This document shows positions 62,438 to 64,000 of a DNA stretch of 64,000 nucleotides, one piece after another (within the stretch, counting starts at the first letter, position 1; every line of letters begins with the position of its first letter). The DNA is taken from assembly GCA_036924285.1 (NCBI GenBank), contig JAYKYS010000010.1:19071001-19135000 (forward strand). The letters run 5' to 3'. This stretch comes from Asterella californica (taxonomy: Eukaryota; Streptophyta; Marchantiopsida; Marchantiales; Aytoniaceae). The position numbers were made by a program, and so were the translations under genes. Under the pieces are notes generated by a model. It saw nothing but the letters and a program-made list of their open reading frames with translations. It made no database searches and had not been told where the DNA came from.

Positions 62438-64000
62438 ATGTCCGAGGTATACTGGCAGGCCGGGGCTTATGTATTATCTTTAGTACTTATGTTGAGGCCA
62501 AGTCGTTCACTGTAGCTTTGGGTGGTAAGGGGCGGGGCCTTGTAACCGATGTGTATGAATGACGCGCATGCCGATCAATACTGGCTGCTGTTCATCAAGG
62601 GGCGATTGATGATCCTTGAAAACAGTGTCACTCTCCGTGTCGTTATTGTGAGTGCACGAGATTGGGAGTCACTGGTTATTGCCTTGTGCGACCCTAATGA
62701 AGTCAGTACCACTGCGGTTACTATATACCCTTCTGTGTGTCTACCTCAGTTGCCAGCATAACCCAACGGGGCGCAGGAGTGGACGCCTGTGAATCAGAAC
62801 GTTTTCTTTCAGCATATCGGGAGACAGAGATTGGGGGATTCGAACTAGGAGCAGTTGATAGCATATTAGTTCGCTTCTGCGTGGAAGTTATTTCATTCTA
62901 TTTGGGATGTCAGAGCATGATCTCGAGTGTCTTTCCGATTTCACAAGCTGGTTGGATTTGTTATTAAGATCGTATAAGTATATTGGGTAGCTAAAATGAT
63001 ACTGAGGATTCTGCGCATGGAAGATGGCCGTCCATCTTATGCGTGAACGTTTTGAGCTCTATGCGTTTCTAGTAAACTTCATTCGTTCGTTGGATGTCTT
63101 TTTCTGTGTGATGTGCGACTCTTTGAGCTGTGTTTACTAGTCCTGGGTTGTCTGCCTCCTCGTCTACATCCCTGCGCAGCTTTTGTGTTAATGAAGTTTG
63201 TCTTTGTAAGCCAGGCTAGGACGGAAGGGGTTTCCGCAACATTTTGTTATTATGTTATAAGGGAGAAAGAAAAGAGGCGACTGGCGGGAAGGGCTTCTGT
63301 TTTCTACTTATGTACTTCATTTATGAACTGCGTGACCAGCTGATGGTAATATTTTGGCGATTGCCCTCCTGTCGTGAATGCAACTTCCACGACGTCTTTT
63401 GTCGTTCAACTCTGGCTTTCCATGCTTTACTTGCTTATTTATTTATTCACTGCTTCGTCCGAGCGGGAAATAACATTTTGCTTTTCCATATCAATACAGC
63501 TTCCGGATTGAACGTTTTAACTTTTCGAGCATATATAATTTGACCATAAATCTCAGTCAGAGCACCGTCCATATTTACTTCTTCCATATTTAATTTATTA
63601 TCTAACCTGGAAATTAGACAATAGTTACGCTACTCTAATGTATTAATAGTCACTGGTTCCCGGAGATGGTTTCATGTAGTAGTGTAACTCTACATAGAGA
63701 ATTAGACTGCACACACAGGATGTTTGATTTGAACCTATGAACCACTTGCAAGAAGGATTATACTAACATGATTTTACCATTGATTGAATGCATGTTTTGA
63801 GTGGTGTATTTCATGTGAAGTGTGTCTAGGTATACATGGGCTATTTAGTGTGAAGTGTGTCCAGGTATACATGGGCTATTTAATCGTGAGGAAAAGTTCA
63901 TTTGGAGAGAAAGAAATAAAAATCTGAACACATACACAGAATTGATTTATGAATAATTTTCTAGTCTTGATATACGTAAAATTTATAAATAAATTTTATG
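62438..64000 (+). other. 3' flank of the CK2 gene, no further gene seen
   Basis: The 3' untranslated region should start here. Short open frames at 62549-62761, 63113-63343 and 63244-63543 show no domain and no splice support. The last 450 bp are AT-rich. Confidence 0.6.
63815..63882 (+). repeat. 35-bp tandem duplication
   Basis: GTGAAGTGTGTCTAGG...CTATTTA at 63815 is repeated at 63850 with a single T/C difference that I can see. Confidence 0.9.

Overview
The window looks like nuclear DNA of a streptophyte with a large, repeat-rich genome, most likely a charophyte alga of the Chara type. The evidence is spliced genes with GT-AG introns, plant-style LTR retrotransposons, a plant-type CK2 alpha with an N-terminal targeting extension, a methylmalonyl-CoA epimerase (not usual in land plants), and a retrotransposon that carries a cytosine DNA methyltransferase, a combination published for charophytes and dinoflagellates. 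The organism is an inference.

Positions 1-40027 are nested LTR retrotransposons. Element A (1-23752, + strand, 5' end outside the window) is a gypsy-type element with the domain order protease, DNA methyltransferase, reverse transcriptase, RNase H, integrase, PHD finger. It is decayed by stops and frameshifts. Two family B elements split it: B1 (494-9248, +, LTRs identical by eye, intact 1628-residue Gag-Pol) and B2 (12144-21095, -, lightly decayed). Element C (26066-40027, +) has diverged LTRs and only Gag-protease coding. A third family B copy (B3, 29717-37581, -) sits in its protease. B2 and B3 have clean 4-bp target duplications. B1 is abnormal: its 3' LTR lacks the last 9 bp and about 91-95 bp of target is duplicated. 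Family B carries three small ORFs upstream of gag-pol and a variable 190-bp tandem repeat.

Positions 40028-48063 hold older debris: a GAAGAC/GTCTTC-rich segment with a broken coiled-coil ORF, short tandem arrays, and a decayed PIF/Harbinger transposon with transposase and Myb/SANT-like partner, interrupted by about 1.1 kb of GC-rich DNA.

Positions 48064-64000 are host sequence with two apparently intact genes, transcribed divergently about 3 kb apart: a four-exon mitochondrial methylmalonyl-CoA epimerase (52871-54465, -) and a ten-exon casein kinase 2 alpha subunit with a long organelle-targeting-like N-terminus (57423-62437, +). Exon joins were worked out by hand from splice signals and reading frame. 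The rest of this part shows no gene I can support.
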